Of a stretch of 51,435 bases of DNA, positions 40,659 to 50,244 are shown in pieces. Source of the DNA: Acidobacteriota bacterium. Its GTDB lineage: Bacteria; Acidobacteriota; Vicinamibacteria; Vicinamibacterales; UBA2999. Position 1 is the stretch's first letter, and every line of letters starts with the position of its first letter. The DNA lies in NCBI GenBank assembly GCA_016190945.1, contig JACPPO010000146.1:1-51435 (forward strand). The letters run 5' to 3'. Both the position numbers and the translations under genes were made by a program. The notes below the pieces were generated by a model. That model was not told the origin of the DNA and did not search any database. It saw only the letters and a program-made list of their open reading frames with translations.

Positions 40659-42140
40659 ATGACCCATTCGCTGCTATGCGAAACGGTGACCGGCGACACC
40701 ATGGCCGAGCTGACCGCGGCGCGCGGACGTGCGGCGGCGGCTGACATGGTGGAGTTGCGCCTTGATGGCGTGAGGGATCTCGACGTGGCGCAGGCGCTCC
40801 ACGGCCGGCGCGCCCCGGTCGTCGTCACGTGCCGCCCGGCCTGGGAGGGGGGTCGATTTGACGGCAGCGAGGAGGAGCGGCGCGCTGTGCTGGCGAGGGC
40901 GCTGACGCTTGGGGCTGAATACGTGGACCTCGAATGGCGGGCTGGGTTCGACGATCTCGTCCGCGCGAACGGCTCGAGAGTCGTCGTCTCGTCCCATGAT
41001 TTTGCCGGCGTGCCGGACGACCTCTCCTCGCGAGCGCGGGCGATGCGGAGCACGGGCGCAGCGGTGATTAAGGTGGCGGTGACCGCGGCGCGGCTCTCCG
41101 ACACGCTGCCGCTGCTCGAGATCGCGAAGGGTGGCGACGCCGTGGTAATCGGCATGGGTGAGGCCGGCGTGCCGACGCGGCTCCTGGCCTCGCGATTCGG
41201 ATCGCGATGGACGTATGGAGGCGACGCCGTTGCGCCAGGCCAGATACCGACTACCCGCATGGTGGAACAGTTTCGGTTTCGAGCGGTTGGCGCAAGTACC
41301 GCACTGTACGGGGTCGTCGGCGGTAACGTGATGCAGTCGGTGTCTCCGGCTATGCACAACGCCGCGTTTGCCGCGGCCGGACTGGACGCGGTGTACGTGC
41401 CGCTGCGTGCGGCGGATTTTGCCGACTTCCTCGTCTTCGCCGATGCACTGGGCATCTCCGGTGCCAGCGTAACGATCCCGTTCAAGCTCGCCGCGCTGAC
41501 CGCATCGGTGAGTTCCGACGACCTGGCGTGCAGGGCTGGCGCGGCGAACACGATCCGGCGGGTTCACAGCGGGTGGGAGGCGACCAACACGGATATAGCC
41601 GGCTTCCTCGAGCCGCTGGATGCCGTCTGGGGCGCCGACGCTCCGGAGGCGGGGGCGGACCTGAAGGTTCGCCCCTACGCAAGCGTGCGCTTCTCAGTCC
41701 TTGGGGCCGGCGGCGCCTCGCGGGCGGTCATCGTGGCGCTCACGTCGAGAGGCGCCCGAATCACCGTGCATGCGCGCCGCCAGGATCAGGCACAGGAGGT
41801 GGCCGCGTCAACGGGCGTCGAGGCAGGGCCGTGGCCTCCCGCCGCGCGGTCGTGGGACGTGCTCGTCAACTGCACGCCGCTCGGAGGTGCGTCCGCGCCC
41901 GATGCGTCGCCGCTACCGGGCGGGCCGTTCGACGGCCGTCTCGTGTACGACCTGACCTACCGGCCCGGGGAGTCGCTCCTGGTTCGAGAGGCTCGCCGCG
42001 CCGGCCTCCGGACGCTTGATGGCCTGCCGATGCTCGTGGCGCAGGCCGAGCGGCAGTTCGCGTGGTGGACGGGGCGGCGCCCCGCGCGGGGTGTGATGCA
42101 GGCGGCCGCTCTCGCTGAGACAAGCCACAGAGGCGACTGA
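40659..42140 (+). CDS. aroDE: Fused 3-dehydroquinate dehydratase (type I) and shikimate dehydrogenase
   Basis: Catalyses steps three and four of the shikimate pathway in one 493-residue chain, the arrangement known from plants. AroD half, about 1-215: ADMVELRLDGVRDL, His in VVVSSHDF (about 112) and Schiff-base Lys in AAVIKVAVTA (about 137). AroE half, about 220-493: VMQSVSPAMHNAAF, Lys in SVTIPFKLAALT (about 275), GAANTI, NTDIAGF and the NADP loop FSVLGAGGASRAVI. A palindromic repeat encodes extra residues ahead of that loop. No separate ribosome site is evident beyond the T tract. The stop overlaps trpE by one base. Confidence 0.92.
   Translation: MTHSLLCETVTGDTMAELTAARGRAAAADMVELRLDGVRDLDVAQALHGRRAPVVVTCRPAWEGGRFDGSEEERRAVLARALTLGAEYVDLEWRAGFDDLVRANGSRVVVSSHDFAGVPDDLSSRARAMRSTGAAVIKVAVTAARLSDTLPLLEIAKGGDAVVIGMGEAGVPTRLLASRFGSRWTYGGDAVAPGQIPTTRMVEQFRFRAVGASTALYGVVGGNVMQSVSPAMHNAAFAAAGLDAVYVPLRAADFADFLVFADALGISGASVTIPFKLAALTASVSSDDLACRAGAANTIRRVHSGWEATNTDIAGFLEPLDAVWGADAPEAGADLKVRPYASVRFSVLGAGGASRAVIVALTSRGARITVHARRQDQAQEVAASTGVEAGPWPPAARSWDVLVNCTPLGGASAPDASPLPGGPFDGRLVYDLTYRPGESLLVREARRAGLRTLDGLPMLVAQAERQFAWWTGRRPARGVMQAAALAETSHRGD
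41652..41675. repeat. Palindromic insert within aroDE
   Basis: GGGGCGGACC and GGTTCGCCCC form a 10-bp stem (one G-U) with TGAA loop, in frame. It encodes AGADLKVRPYA between the AroE halves, where related proteins are shorter. Confidence 0.55.
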
Positions 42141-43606
42141 TGCACATCACCACGTTCGAGCAGTTTCGGGATCTGGCCCAGCGCGGCACGTTCGTGCCGG
42201 TCTACAAGGAGATCGTGGCCGACCTCCTGACCCCGGTCTCTGCCTTCCTGAAGATCGCGGAGCACTCCGATTACGCCTTCCTGCTCGAATCGGTCGAGGG
42301 CGGCGAGCAGGTTGGGCGCTACTCGTTTCTTGGCAAGGACCCGTTTCTGATCCTGCGATCGCGTGGCGGCAAGACGATCGTCGATCGTGCCGGCCAGACG
42401 TCCGAATCCGACAGGCCGTTCGTGTCGGCGCTCCGCGAGCTGATGACAGGCTTTCATTCGCCCTTTGTGCCTGGCCTGCCGCGATTCACCGGGGGCGCGG
42501 TCGGATATCTCGGCTACGACGCCGCGGCGTGGTTCGAGCCCGTGACGCTCCAGCCGGCAACCGAGGTCGAGGATGAAGCGGGTTTCATGCTGTTCGACAC
42601 CGTGCTCGCCTTCGACCACGTGCGGCACCGGATCCTGATCATCGCCAATGCGCGTATTACCGGTGATGAGGATCTCGAGTCGCTCTACCAGTTCGCGCGC
42701 GCGAAGATCGAGTTCGTCGAGCGGGAACTAGAGCGAACGCTGTCGAGAGCCGCGCCCGCTCAGCGTCAGCCGCTCGATATCGTGTCGAACGTCACCCGCG
42801 ACGAGTTCGAGCGGGGGGTTCGCACTGCCAAGGAATACATCGGAGCCGGTGACATCTACCAGGTTGTCTTGTCGCAGCGATTCGAGACGCGGTTCGACGC
42901 GGACCCCTTCACGGCGTACCGCGCGCTCCGCCATGTGAATCCGTCGCCGTACATGTATTTCCTCCGCATGGGCGGCCGGGCCATCGTCGGGTCATCCCCC
43001 GAGATGCTCGTGCGAGTGGAAGGGCGGTCGATGCAGACGCATCCGATTGCCGGGACGCGTCCCCGCGGCCGCACGGAGGAAGAGGATCTGCGCCTCGCGG
43101 AGGAGTTGAAGCGCAGCGAGAAGGAGCGAGCCGAGCACGTCATGCTCGTGGATCTCGGTCGCAACGACTTGGGCCGAGTGGCCGCGTACGGCACCGTGAA
43201 GGTGCCGACCTATATGACGCTCGAGCGGTACTCCCCCGTCATGCACCTGGTGTCGATCGTCGAAGGGCGCCTCTCGGACGAGCACGATCGGCTCGATGCG
43301 CTGGTGGCGTGCTTTCCGGCCGGCACCGTGTCTGGTGCGCCGAAGGTGCGCGCCATGGAAATCATTGCCGAGCTCGAGAACCGCCGGCGTGGCGTGTATG
43401 CCGGGGCGGTTGGCTACCTCGATTTCGCCGGCAACCTCGATTTCTGCATCACGATTCGTACAGTCGTCATTGAGCACCGCCGCGCCTACGTACAGGCCGG
43501 CGCGGGCATCGTGGCGGATTCGAACCCGACGGCCGAGTACGAGGAGACGCGCGATAAGGCACGCGCCATGATTCAGGCGCTGGAACTGGCGCAACAGGGT
43601 CTGTGA
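42140..43606 (+). CDS. trpE: Anthranilate synthase component I
   Basis: Converts chorismate and ammonia to anthranilate. The N-terminal feedback site LLESVEGGEQVGRYSFLG and the catalytic blocks HPIAGTRPRGRTEEEDL, HVMLVDLGRNDLGRV, FPAGTVSGAPKVRAMEI and AGAGIVADSNPTAEYEE are intact. 488 residues. The Ser-containing LLES element is that which binds Trp in regulated enzymes, so feedback by Trp is likely in addition to attenuation. Confidence 0.95.
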   Translation: MHITTFEQFRDLAQRGTFVPVYKEIVADLLTPVSAFLKIAEHSDYAFLLESVEGGEQVGRYSFLGKDPFLILRSRGGKTIVDRAGQTSESDRPFVSALRELMTGFHSPFVPGLPRFTGGAVGYLGYDAAAWFEPVTLQPATEVEDEAGFMLFDTVLAFDHVRHRILIIANARITGDEDLESLYQFARAKIEFVERELERTLSRAAPAQRQPLDIVSNVTRDEFERGVRTAKEYIGAGDIYQVVLSQRFETRFDADPFTAYRALRHVNPSPYMYFLRMGGRAIVGSSPEMLVRVEGRSMQTHPIAGTRPRGRTEEEDLRLAEELKRSEKERAEHVMLVDLGRNDLGRVAAYGTVKVPTYMTLERYSPVMHLVSIVEGRLSDEHDRLDALVACFPAGTVSGAPKVRAMEIIAELENRRRGVYAGAVGYLDFAGNLDFCITIRTVVIEHRRAYVQAGAGIVADSNPTAEYEETRDKARAMIQALELAQQGL

Positions 43607-43611
43607 GGGTT

Positions 43612-43694
43612 CGACGGTGCGAGAGTGCGATCGTGCGATGGTGCGGTGACGGGTCTGAAGTTGACGCCGTCGCACCTTCGCACCCTCGCACGGG
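43612..43694. repeat. Heptad TCGCACY inverted repeat, copy 3, between trpE and trpG
   Basis: TTCGACGGTGCGAGAGTGCG and further GTGCGAT units form the left arm; CGTCGCACCTTCGCACCCTC forms the right arm. It fills the whole 97-bp trpE-trpG gap in an otherwise overlapping operon. Confidence 0.75.
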
Positions 43695-43703
43695 AAGCGT
43701 TCG

Positions 43704-44270
43704 ATGGTACTGGTGATCGATAACTACGACTCGTTTACCTACAACCTCGTGCAGTATCTCGGCGAGCTGGGCGCGGAGATCCGCGTGCATCGCAACGACG
43801 CGGTGACACTGGACCAGGTGGCTGCGATGCAGCCCGACCGGATCGTCATTTCGCCCGGTCCCGGCCGGCCGGAGGATGCGGGGGTGACGGTTGACGTCAT
43901 CCGCCGGTTTGGACCAACGACCCCGATTCTCGGAGTCTGCCTCGGGCATCAGGCGATTGGCGTGGTCTACGGCGGTACCGTGTGCCGCGCGAAGACGCCG
44001 ATGCATGGCAAGACGTCCACCATCATGCACGATGGCAAGGGCGTCTTCAGGGGGATTGGCGAACCCTTCCAGGCCGGCCGCTACCATTCGCTGATCATCG
44101 CCAGCGGCGACGTGCCGGCCGACCTCGAGGTCGCGGCGCGGACGCGCGAGGAGGGCATCATCATGGCCGTGCGTCACCGGACGTACCCGGTGCACGGCGT
44201 GCAGTTTCATCCCGAGTCGGTGCTGACCGACGAAGGGCGACGGATTCTGCAGAATTTCCTGGACTTGTGA
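43704..44270 (+). CDS. trpG: Anthranilate synthase component II, glutamine amidotransferase
   Basis: Supplies ammonia from glutamine to TrpE. Class I amidotransferase: VLVIDNYDSFTYNLVQYLGE, nucleophile Cys in LGVCLGHQAIG (about residue 80), and His-Glu in GVQFHPESVLTDEG. 188 residues. Can also serve folate synthesis in some bacteria. The stop overlaps trpD by one base. Confidence 0.95.
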   Translation: MVLVIDNYDSFTYNLVQYLGELGAEIRVHRNDAVTLDQVAAMQPDRIVISPGPGRPEDAGVTVDVIRRFGPTTPILGVCLGHQAIGVVYGGTVCRAKTPMHGKTSTIMHDGKGVFRGIGEPFQAGRYHSLIIASGDVPADLEVAARTREEGIIMAVRHRTYPVHGVQFHPESVLTDEGRRILQNFLDL

Positions 44271-45292
44271 TGTTCACGGAGCTGCTCGAGAAGGTCGTGC
44301 GTCACGAGGACCTCACCGCAGACGAGGCGGCCGGCGCCATGCGCGAGGTGATGGAGGGACGCGCTCCCGCAGCGTCGCTCGCGGCGCTGCTCCTGGGGCT
44401 CGTGATGAAGGGCGAGCGGCCTGCCGAGATCGTGGGGTTTGCGCGGACGATGCGTGAGCAGGCGGTGAAGCTGTCGGCGCCGGCCGGTGACGTCTTCGAC
44501 ACGTGCGGCACGGGCGGCGATCGGTCCGGCACGTTCAACATCTCGTCCGCGGCAGCACTCGTCGTGGCCGCTTGCGGCGTGAAGGTGGCCAAGCACGGGA
44601 ACCGCTCCGTGTCGAGCCGGTGCGGCAGTGCCGACGTGTTCGAGCAGCTCGGCGTGAACATCGCGGCGGCGCCGGCGGTGGTGGAGCGGGCACTCCACGA
44701 CGCCAACATCGCTTTCTTCTTCGCGCCGACATTTCATCCGTCGATGAAGCATGCGGCTCAGACACGGCGCGAGCTTGGCATCCGCACGGCGTTCAACCTG
44801 CTCGGGCCGCTGACCAACCCCGCCGGTGCGCGGCGGCAGATTGTCGGCGTGCCGCGGCCGGAGCTCACCGAACTGCTGTCCCGCTCGCTGCTGATGCTCG
44901 GGTCGGACCGCGCGTGGGTGGTCCACGGCGCGGATGGCATCGACGAGATCTCGACGACAGGGTACACGAAGGTCTCGGAATGCCGCGCCGGCGCGGTGAA
45001 CACCTTCTACATCCATCCGGCCGATTTCGGGCTCTCGAAGGCGACGCCGGCTGATCTCCAGGGCGGGGACGCGGCGCGGAATGCCGCTATCGTGCTGGAG
45101 ATTCTCGGTGGCACGCGCGGCGCTCCGCGCGACGTGGTGCTCCTCAATGCCGGTGCCGCTCTGTTCGTGGCCGGCCGTGCTGCCAGCGTGAGCGAGGGGA
45201 TCGCTCGTGCCGCCGAGGCCATTGATACCGGCGCCGCGCACGCGACGCTCGATGGAATGGCGCGGAGCTCCCACGCGGAGGCTGCCGTATGA
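44270..45292 (+). CDS. trpD: Anthranilate phosphoribosyltransferase
   Basis: Transfers phosphoribose from PRPP to anthranilate. [17 protein letters not shown] and [20 protein letters not shown] are the PRPP and anthranilate sites; [19 protein letters not shown] is family-typical. 340 residues from ATG 44270 (TGATG overlap with trpG). The longer open frame upstream is in trpG. Overlaps trpC by 4 bp. Confidence 0.95.
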   Translation: MFTELLEKVVRHEDLTADEAAGAMREVMEGRAPAASLAALLLGLVMKGERPAEIVGFARTMREQAVKLSAPAGDVFDTCGTGGDRSGTFNISSAAALVVAACGVKVAKHGNRSVSSRCGSADVFEQLGVNIAAAPAVVERALHDANIAFFFAPTFHPSMKHAAQTRRELGIRTAFNLLGPLTNPAGARRQIVGVPRPELTELLSRSLLMLGSDRAWVVHGADGIDEISTTGYTKVSECRAGAVNTFYIHPADFGLSKATPADLQGGDAARNAAIVLEILGGTRGAPRDVVLLNAGAALFVAGRAASVSEGIARAAEAIDTGAAHATLDGMARSSHAEAAV

Positions 45293-46086
45293 CCGGCGCG
45301 CCGGACCTCCTGGGCACGATTGTCGCGGCCACTCAGCGCGTCATCGAGGTGCGGCGCGAGCGAGAACCGGCGGTGACGTTGGAGAAGCGGGCCGCCGCCG
45401 CGTTACCATCCGGTGCCAGATTCGAACGGGAGCTGGGGGCGGCCGGGCGCGTGAACGTCATCGGCGAGTGCAAGAGGCGGTCGCCGTCAAGAGGCGTGCT
45501 CGCGGCGGAATACGATCCCGCGTCGATCGCGCGGCTCTACGAGCGTGGTGGCGCCGCGGCGATTTCGGTCCTCACGGAGCCGACGTTCTTTGACGGGGCG
45601 CTCGAGCATCTGACGGCCGTGCGGCGCGCTGTTTCTCTGCCGTTGCTCCGCAAGGACTTTATCGTCGACGACTACCAGCTGTTCGAGGCGCGCGCCGCCG
45701 GTGCCGACGCGATCCTGCTGATCGTGGCGGCGCTCGAGCAGCCCGACCTGGTGCGGCTGCAGGCCCGCGCGTGGGAACTTGGCCTCGCCGCGCTGGTCGA
45801 GGTGCATGACGAAGAGGAGTTGACCCGCGCCGTCGACAGCGGCGCGCGCCTGATAGGCGTCAACAATCGAAACCTCCGCACGCTGCAGGTGGACATCGAC
45901 GCGTCATACCGCCTGGGCGCCAGGATTCCACCCGGAGTCATCGGGGTGAGCGAGAGCGGCCTCCGGTCGCGTGCGGATCTCGAGCGTCTCGCCGCAGCCG
46001 GATATCGCGCATTTCTGATCGGTGAACGGTTCATGACGGACGTGGATCCCGCACGTTCGATCGGCGAGCTGACCAGATGTTCCTGA
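45289..46086 (+). CDS. trpC: Indole-3-glycerol-phosphate synthase
   Basis: Closes the indole ring. TIM barrel with catalytic Lys in [16 protein letters not shown] and [16 protein letters not shown], plus [14 protein letters not shown] and [17 protein letters not shown]. 265 residues. Overlaps trpD (ATGA) and trpF (10 bp). Stand-alone, not fused to TrpF as in enteric bacteria. Confidence 0.95.
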   Translation: MTGAPDLLGTIVAATQRVIEVRREREPAVTLEKRAAAALPSGARFERELGAAGRVNVIGECKRRSPSRGVLAAEYDPASIARLYERGGAAAISVLTEPTFFDGALEHLTAVRRAVSLPLLRKDFIVDDYQLFEARAAGADAILLIVAALEQPDLVRLQARAWELGLAALVEVHDEEELTRAVDSGARLIGVNNRNLRTLQVDIDASYRLGARIPPGVIGVSESGLRSRADLERLAAAGYRAFLIGERFMTDVDPARSIGELTRCS

Positions 46087-46694
46087 AGGTTTGCGGGATT
46101 ACCCGGCTCTCGGATGCGCTCCATGCCGTCGAACATGGCGCCGGTGCGCTGGGCTTCGTGTTCTGGCCGCAGAGCCCCAGGTATATCAGCCCGGAGCGCG
46201 CCGCCGAGATCATCGCGGCGCTCCCCCCTGACGTGGACGCGGTCGGCGTGTTCGTGAACGAGTCTGTGGACGGCATCAGGGCGGTGGTCGCCAAGACCGG
46301 TATCGGCGTTATCCAGTTGCACGGCGACGAGACGCCCGCATACGCGGACAAACTGGGCTGGCCGGTGCTGAGGGCCATTACGGTCGAGCAGGCGGAACAG
46401 GCGGCTGTCGCCTGGCCGCCGGAGACGATCTTTCTGATGGACTCGGTGGACCCGGCCCGGCGCGGCGGCACCGGCTCCACTCTCGATTGGCGGCAGGCGG
46501 CGTCGGCGGCGCGCGGCCGGCGCGTCGTGCTGGCGGGCGGATTGACGCCGGACAATGTGGCCGAGGCGATTGGCACGGTACGGCCGTTCGGCGTGGACGT
46601 GTCGTCGGGCGTTGAGGATGCACCCGGTGTGAAGAATCCGGACAAGGTGGCGCGCTTTCTGACGCGCGCGCGGAGTGCATTTGACAAACACTAA
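46077..46694 (+). CDS. trpF: Phosphoribosylanthranilate isomerase
   Basis: Amadori rearrangement of PRA to CdRP. The catalytic Cys is in [13 protein letters not shown], and Asp in [36 protein letters not shown] is also present. 205 residues. It overlaps the longest trpB reading frame by 20 bp. Confidence 0.94.
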   Translation: MFLKVCGITRLSDALHAVEHGAGALGFVFWPQSPRYISPERAAEIIAALPPDVDAVGVFVNESVDGIRAVVAKTGIGVIQLHGDETPAYADKLGWPVLRAITVEQAEQAAVAWPPETIFLMDSVDPARRGGTGSTLDWRQAASAARGRRVVLAGGLTPDNVAEAIGTVRPFGVDVSSGVEDAPGVKNPDKVARFLTRARSAFDKH

Positions 46695-47952
46695 GTCGGC
46701 GAAGGGGGTCAGACCCTATGACACGACTCGACTCATGGGGTCTGACCCTCCTGTGTTCGGGCGGCGTGACCCGGATGCACGCGGGTACTTCGGCGCCTAC
46801 GGCGGCCGTTTTGTGCCCGAGACGCTCGTTGCGCCGATCGAGGAGCTCACGGCGGGCTACCTCGCCGCGCGCGCCGACGCGGTGTTTCGCGACGAACTGG
46901 ACGGCCTGCTGAAGCACTACGTCGGCCGCCCGACGCCACTCTACGAAACGCGCCGGCTGGCAGGCGATCTGGGTCGAAAGGGGCGCATCCGTATCCTCCT
47001 GAAGCGCGAGGACCTGACGCACACCGGCGCCCACCAGATCAACAACGCACTCGGGCAGGCGCTGCTCGCAAAGCGCATGGGCAAGCGGCGTGTCGTCGCT
47101 GAGACCGGCGCGGGCCAGCATGGCGTGGCGACGGCCACCGCGTGTGCGCTGCTCGGCCTCGACTGCTGCGTCTACATGGGGGCGGAGGACATGCGGCGCC
47201 AGGCGCTGAACGTCGTCCGCATGCGGCTGCTTGGCGCGGACGTGCGCCAAGTGGACGCCGGCAGCCGCACGCTGAAGGACGCGATCAACGAAGCCATGCG
47301 CGACTGGGTGGCCAACGTGACGGACACTTATTATCTGCTCGGCTCCGCGCTTGGCCCGCATCCGTATCCGCTGATGGTGCGCGAGTTTCAGTCGGTCATC
47401 GGCCGCGAGGCGCGGAGCCAAACGCTCGACCAGGTCGGACGTCTCCCGGACATTGTCGTGGCGTGCGTCGGCGGCGGCAGCAATGCGATGGGGATCTTTG
47501 ACGGCTTCCTGGACGATAAAGACGTGCGGCTCATCGGCGTCGAGGCGGGCGGCGAGCGGATCGCGCCGGGCCGACACGCGGCACGCTTCGCCGGCGGCAG
47601 TACGGGCGTGCTCCAGGGCACCCGCACCTTCATCTTGCAGGACGAAGCGGGCAACATCGAATTGACACACTCCATTTCGGCGGGTCTCGATTACGCGGCC
47701 GTCGGGCCCGAGCATGCCTGGCTACGGGACCTCGGGCGCACCGAGTACGCTCACGTGTCCGACGCCGAAGCGCTCGAAGGGTTTCAGACGCTCGCGCGGC
47801 TTGAGGGCATCCTTCCGGCGCTCGAGTCGGCGCATGCGATTGCGTACACGATGAAGCTTGTGCGCGACGTGGCGGACGGTACCATCATCCTGATCAACCT
47901 CTCGGGACGCGGCGACAAAGACGTCCAGAGCGTCGTCGAGGCGCTTCGATGA
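46675..47952 (+). CDS. trpB: Tryptophan synthase beta chain, catalytic Lys replaced by Gln
   Basis: PLP enzyme that joins indole and serine. The family is certain: [68 protein letters not shown] and [16 protein letters not shown]. But the motif that is normally HTGAHK, whose Lys binds PLP, reads HTGAHQ (codon CAG at 47035-47037, residue 121 of this frame). As read, the protein should lack the Schiff-base Lys. This may be a real mutation or a sequence error (AAG to CAG). Start is either GTG 46675 or ATG 46735; a palindromic repeat lies between. Confidence 0.93.
   Translation: MHLTNTKSAKGVRPYDTTRLMGSDPPVFGRRDPDARGYFGAYGGRFVPETLVAPIEELTAGYLAARADAVFRDELDGLLKHYVGRPTPLYETRRLAGDLGRKGRIRILLKREDLTHTGAHQINNALGQALLAKRMGKRRVVAETGAGQHGVATATACALLGLDCCVYMGAEDMRRQALNVVRMRLLGADVRQVDAGSRTLKDAINEAMRDWVANVTDTYYLLGSALGPHPYPLMVREFQSVIGREARSQTLDQVGRLPDIVVACVGGGSNAMGIFDGFLDDKDVRLIGVEAGGERIAPGRHAARFAGGSTGVLQGTRTFILQDEAGNIELTHSISAGLDYAAVGPEHAWLRDLGRTEYAHVSDAEALEGFQTLARLEGILPALESAHAIAYTMKLVRDVADGTIILINLSGRGDKDVQSVVEALR
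46704..46750. repeat. GGGGTCAGACCC-type palindromic pair at the trpB start
   Basis: AGGGGGTCAGACCCTATG at 46704 and CATGGGGTCTGACCCT ending at 46750 are inverted copies; each is itself a near-palindrome. The element lies in the trpF-trpB junction and supplies the second possible trpB start. Confidence 0.65.
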
Positions 47953-48827
47953 CGCGGCCTTGGGCACCGGGACGGTCCGCTAATGCGGACCGCCCAGCTA
48001 GCGCTGGCTTGTCGGGTCGCACAGCGACCCGACTTGGGCGAAGGCGGCTGGCCGCCACGTTCGCTCGCATCCGCGCCGGCAATATTGGTCCCGGCCTCGT
48101 GACCTACGTGACCGCGGGCGACCCTGACCTGCCGCGGACGGAGGGCATCCTGCGTGCCCTCGACCGCGCCGGCGCCGACGTGATCGAGGTCGGCGTCCCG
48201 TTTTCGGACCCCCTTGCGGACGGCCCCGTCATCCAGCGCGCCACCGAGCGCGCACTGGCCTCGGGCACGACGCTCGCCGGCGTCCTCGACATGGTCCGGC
48301 GCTTACGAGCCGACCTGCGCGCGCCGATAGTCATATTCAGCTACGCGAACCCAATTCTGCGGCTTGGCGCGGAGCGATTTGCCGACCAGGCGCGCGACGC
48401 CGGCGTCGATGGTGTGCTCGTCCTGGACCTCCCAATCGAGGAAGCGGACCAGTTCCGGGCGCTCGTGGCATCGCGGGGGATTGATACAATTCTCCTGCTC
48501 AGCCCGACGACGAGCGACGAGCGTCTGCGGCGGGCCGCGTCCCTCGGCAGTGGCTTTCTGTATGCAATCTCGCGGCTCGGTGTAACCGGAGCCCGCGACG
48601 CCATCGCGGATGGCGCTGAGGAGATGGTCCGACGGATCAGGGCCGTCAGCTCCCTGCCCATCGCCCTCGGGTTTGGCATCTCGAAGCCGGAACACGTGCG
48701 CGAAGTGGGGCAGTGGGCGGATGCCGCCGTGGTCGGCAGCGCGCTGGTCAACGTCATCGCTGACGCGGGCGCGTCACTCGATCTCAATACGCGGGTAGAG
48801 GAGTATGTGCGGTGGCTGAAGTCCTGA
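47949..48827 (+). CDS. trpA: Tryptophan synthase alpha chain with repeat-encoded N-terminal extension
   Basis: Cleaves indole-3-glycerol phosphate to indole for TrpB. Catalytic Glu and Asp lie in [36 protein letters not shown] and [13 protein letters not shown] are typical. The enzyme proper starts at about residue 36 ([20 protein letters not shown]). The preceding residues ([20 protein letters not shown]) are encoded by a palindromic repeat also found at 29225-29290. 292 residues; ATG overlaps the trpB stop (ATGA). Confidence 0.93.
   Translation: MTRPWAPGRSANADRPASAGLSGRTATRLGRRRLAATFARIRAGNIGPGLVTYVTAGDPDLPRTEGILRALDRAGADVIEVGVPFSDPLADGPVIQRATERALASGTTLAGVLDMVRRLRADLRAPIVIFSYANPILRLGAERFADQARDAGVDGVLVLDLPIEEADQFRALVASRGIDTILLLSPTTSDERLRRAASLGSGFLYAISRLGVTGARDAIADGAEEMVRRIRAVSSLPIALGFGISKPEHVREVGQWADAAVVGSALVNVIADAGASLDLNTRVEEYVRWLKS
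47970..48047. repeat. Triple-hairpin palindromic repeat, copy 2, inside trpA
   Basis: Three palindromes in a row: GGTCCGC-taat-GCGGACC, CCAGC-tagc-GCTGG and GTCGGGTCGC-aca-GCGACCCGAC. It is the inverted copy of 29225-29290 and is read in frame as the N-terminal extension of trpA. Confidence 0.75.
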
Positions 48828-49135
48828 CGAACATCGAGGAGCTGCGCGGCCGGATCGACGTCGTCGACGATCAGCTCGTGCGTCTGCTGAACGTGCGGGT
48901 GGCGTGCGCCGTAGAGGTCGGCCGGCTGAAACACGAGGCCGGGCTGCCGATTTACCAACCCGAGCGCGAGGCGCAGGTGTTGAACAAAGTCAGGAAGTCG
49001 GCGACCGAGCTGTCCGGCCCGCTGACGGCCGAGGCGCTCGTCCGGATTTTCGAGCGCATCATTGACGAAGCGCGGCGCGCGGAACGTGCCGCCAGCGTCC
49101 GCGGAGACGGGCTCGGGCCGTCCATCGGCGAATGA
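48812..49135 (+). CDS. aroQ: Chorismate mutase, AroQ class
   Basis: Rearranges chorismate to prephenate, the entry to Phe and Tyr. A helical 107-residue protein with LRGRIDVVDDQLVRLLNVRV, Lys in EVGRLKHEAG and Glu in YQPEREAQVLNKV, the active-site set of AroQ enzymes. GTG start overlaps trpA by 16 bp. The Ser/Gly-rich tail after residue 95 is probably disordered. Confidence 0.9.
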   Translation: MAEVLTNIEELRGRIDVVDDQLVRLLNVRVACAVEVGRLKHEAGLPIYQPEREAQVLNKVRKSATELSGPLTAEALVRIFERIIDEARRAERAASVRGDGLGPSIGE

Positions 49136-49178
49136 ACCGACACAGGAAGAGCGGAGATAGAGGAGCGGAGATAACGTC

Positions 49179-50225
49179 ATGATCGTTGTGATGAAAGAGC
49201 GGGCCACTGAGGCGCAGGTCGACTCGGTCATCGCCCGTCTCATTGAGCTGGGGATGGACGTTCACCGATCGTCCGGCGCGACGCGGACCGTGCTCGGGGT
49301 GGTCGGCGCCGGCAAGGTGGACAAGGAGATGATCGAGATTCTCGAGGGCGTCCACGAGGTGATGCGCATCTCCGAGCCGTACAAGCGCGCGAGCCGCAGC
49401 TACAAACCCGAGGACACCATCGTCACAATTGACGACGTGCGGATCGGGGGCGATGAGGTCATCGTCATGGCCGGGCCTTGCTCGGCGGAGACCGAGGAGC
49501 AGTGCCAGGCGTCGGCGGCCGCCGTCAAGCGTGCCGGAGCCAAGGTGCTGCGCGGCGGGGCGTTCAAGCCGCGCAGCTCCCCGTACAGCTTTCAGGGTCA
49601 CGGTGAACCGGGCCTGCAGATGCTGCGGCACGCGGCCGATGCGCACAACCTCAAGCTGATCTCTGAAGTCATGGACGCCAGCCAGATTGAGCTCATCGCC
49701 AAGTACTGCGACATCTTCCAGGTCGGCGCCCGCAATATGCAGAACTACACGCTGCTGCGCGAGCTGGGTCATGCGCGTAAGCCGGTGCTCCTGAAGCGCG
49801 GTATCTCGGCCACCATCGAAGAGTGGCTGCTGTCGGCCGAGTACATCCTGGACGGCGGCAACAACGACGTCATCCTCTGCGAGCGTGGCATCCGGACGTT
49901 CGAGACCGCGACGCGGAATACGTTTGACATTTCGGCGATCCCGGTCGTCAAGAAGCTGAGCCATCTCCCGGTGATCGCGGATCCCAGCCACGGCGCCGGC
50001 CGGCGCGACATGGTGGCGCAGCTGGCGCGCGCCGCGGTTGCGGCGGGCGCCGACGGCCTTCTCATCGAAGTGCACAACGATCCGGACCGCGCGCTGAGCG
50101 ACGGGGCGCAGTCGATGTTCCCGTCGCAATTCGATCGTCTGATGGCGGAGCTGCGGATCATCGCCCCGGCGATCGGGCGCAGCATCTGCCTCGAGGCTGC
50201 CGCTCGCCGTGGGTGGGCGCGATAA
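49179..50225 (+). CDS. aroF: DAHP synthase, type I beta, with N-terminal regulatory domain
   Basis: Condenses phosphoenolpyruvate and erythrose 4-phosphate, the first shikimate step. The barrel has [65 protein letters not shown] and [13 protein letters not shown]. The first 85 residues ([20 protein letters not shown]) form the ferredoxin-like domain that gives feedback control by Tyr or Phe in the Thermotoga-type enzymes. 348 residues. Follows aroQ by 43 bp; chorismate mutase and DAHP synthase often interact. Confidence 0.94.
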   Translation: MIVVMKERATEAQVDSVIARLIELGMDVHRSSGATRTVLGVVGAGKVDKEMIEILEGVHEVMRISEPYKRASRSYKPEDTIVTIDDVRIGGDEVIVMAGPCSAETEEQCQASAAAVKRAGAKVLRGGAFKPRSSPYSFQGHGEPGLQMLRHAADAHNLKLISEVMDASQIELIAKYCDIFQVGARNMQNYTLLRELGHARKPVLLKRGISATIEEWLLSAEYILDGGNNDVILCERGIRTFETATRNTFDISAIPVVKKLSHLPVIADPSHGAGRRDMVAQLARAAVAAGADGLLIEVHNDPDRALSDGAQSMFPSQFDRLMAELRIIAPAIGRSICLEAAARRGWAR

Positions 50226-50244
50226 AACGCCCGCGGCTCGCGAA

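Noticed and set aside
43612-43694. A CRISPR array or tRNA between trpE and trpG
   Set aside because: Units are 7 bp with inverted arms and no spacers; no cloverleaf can be formed.
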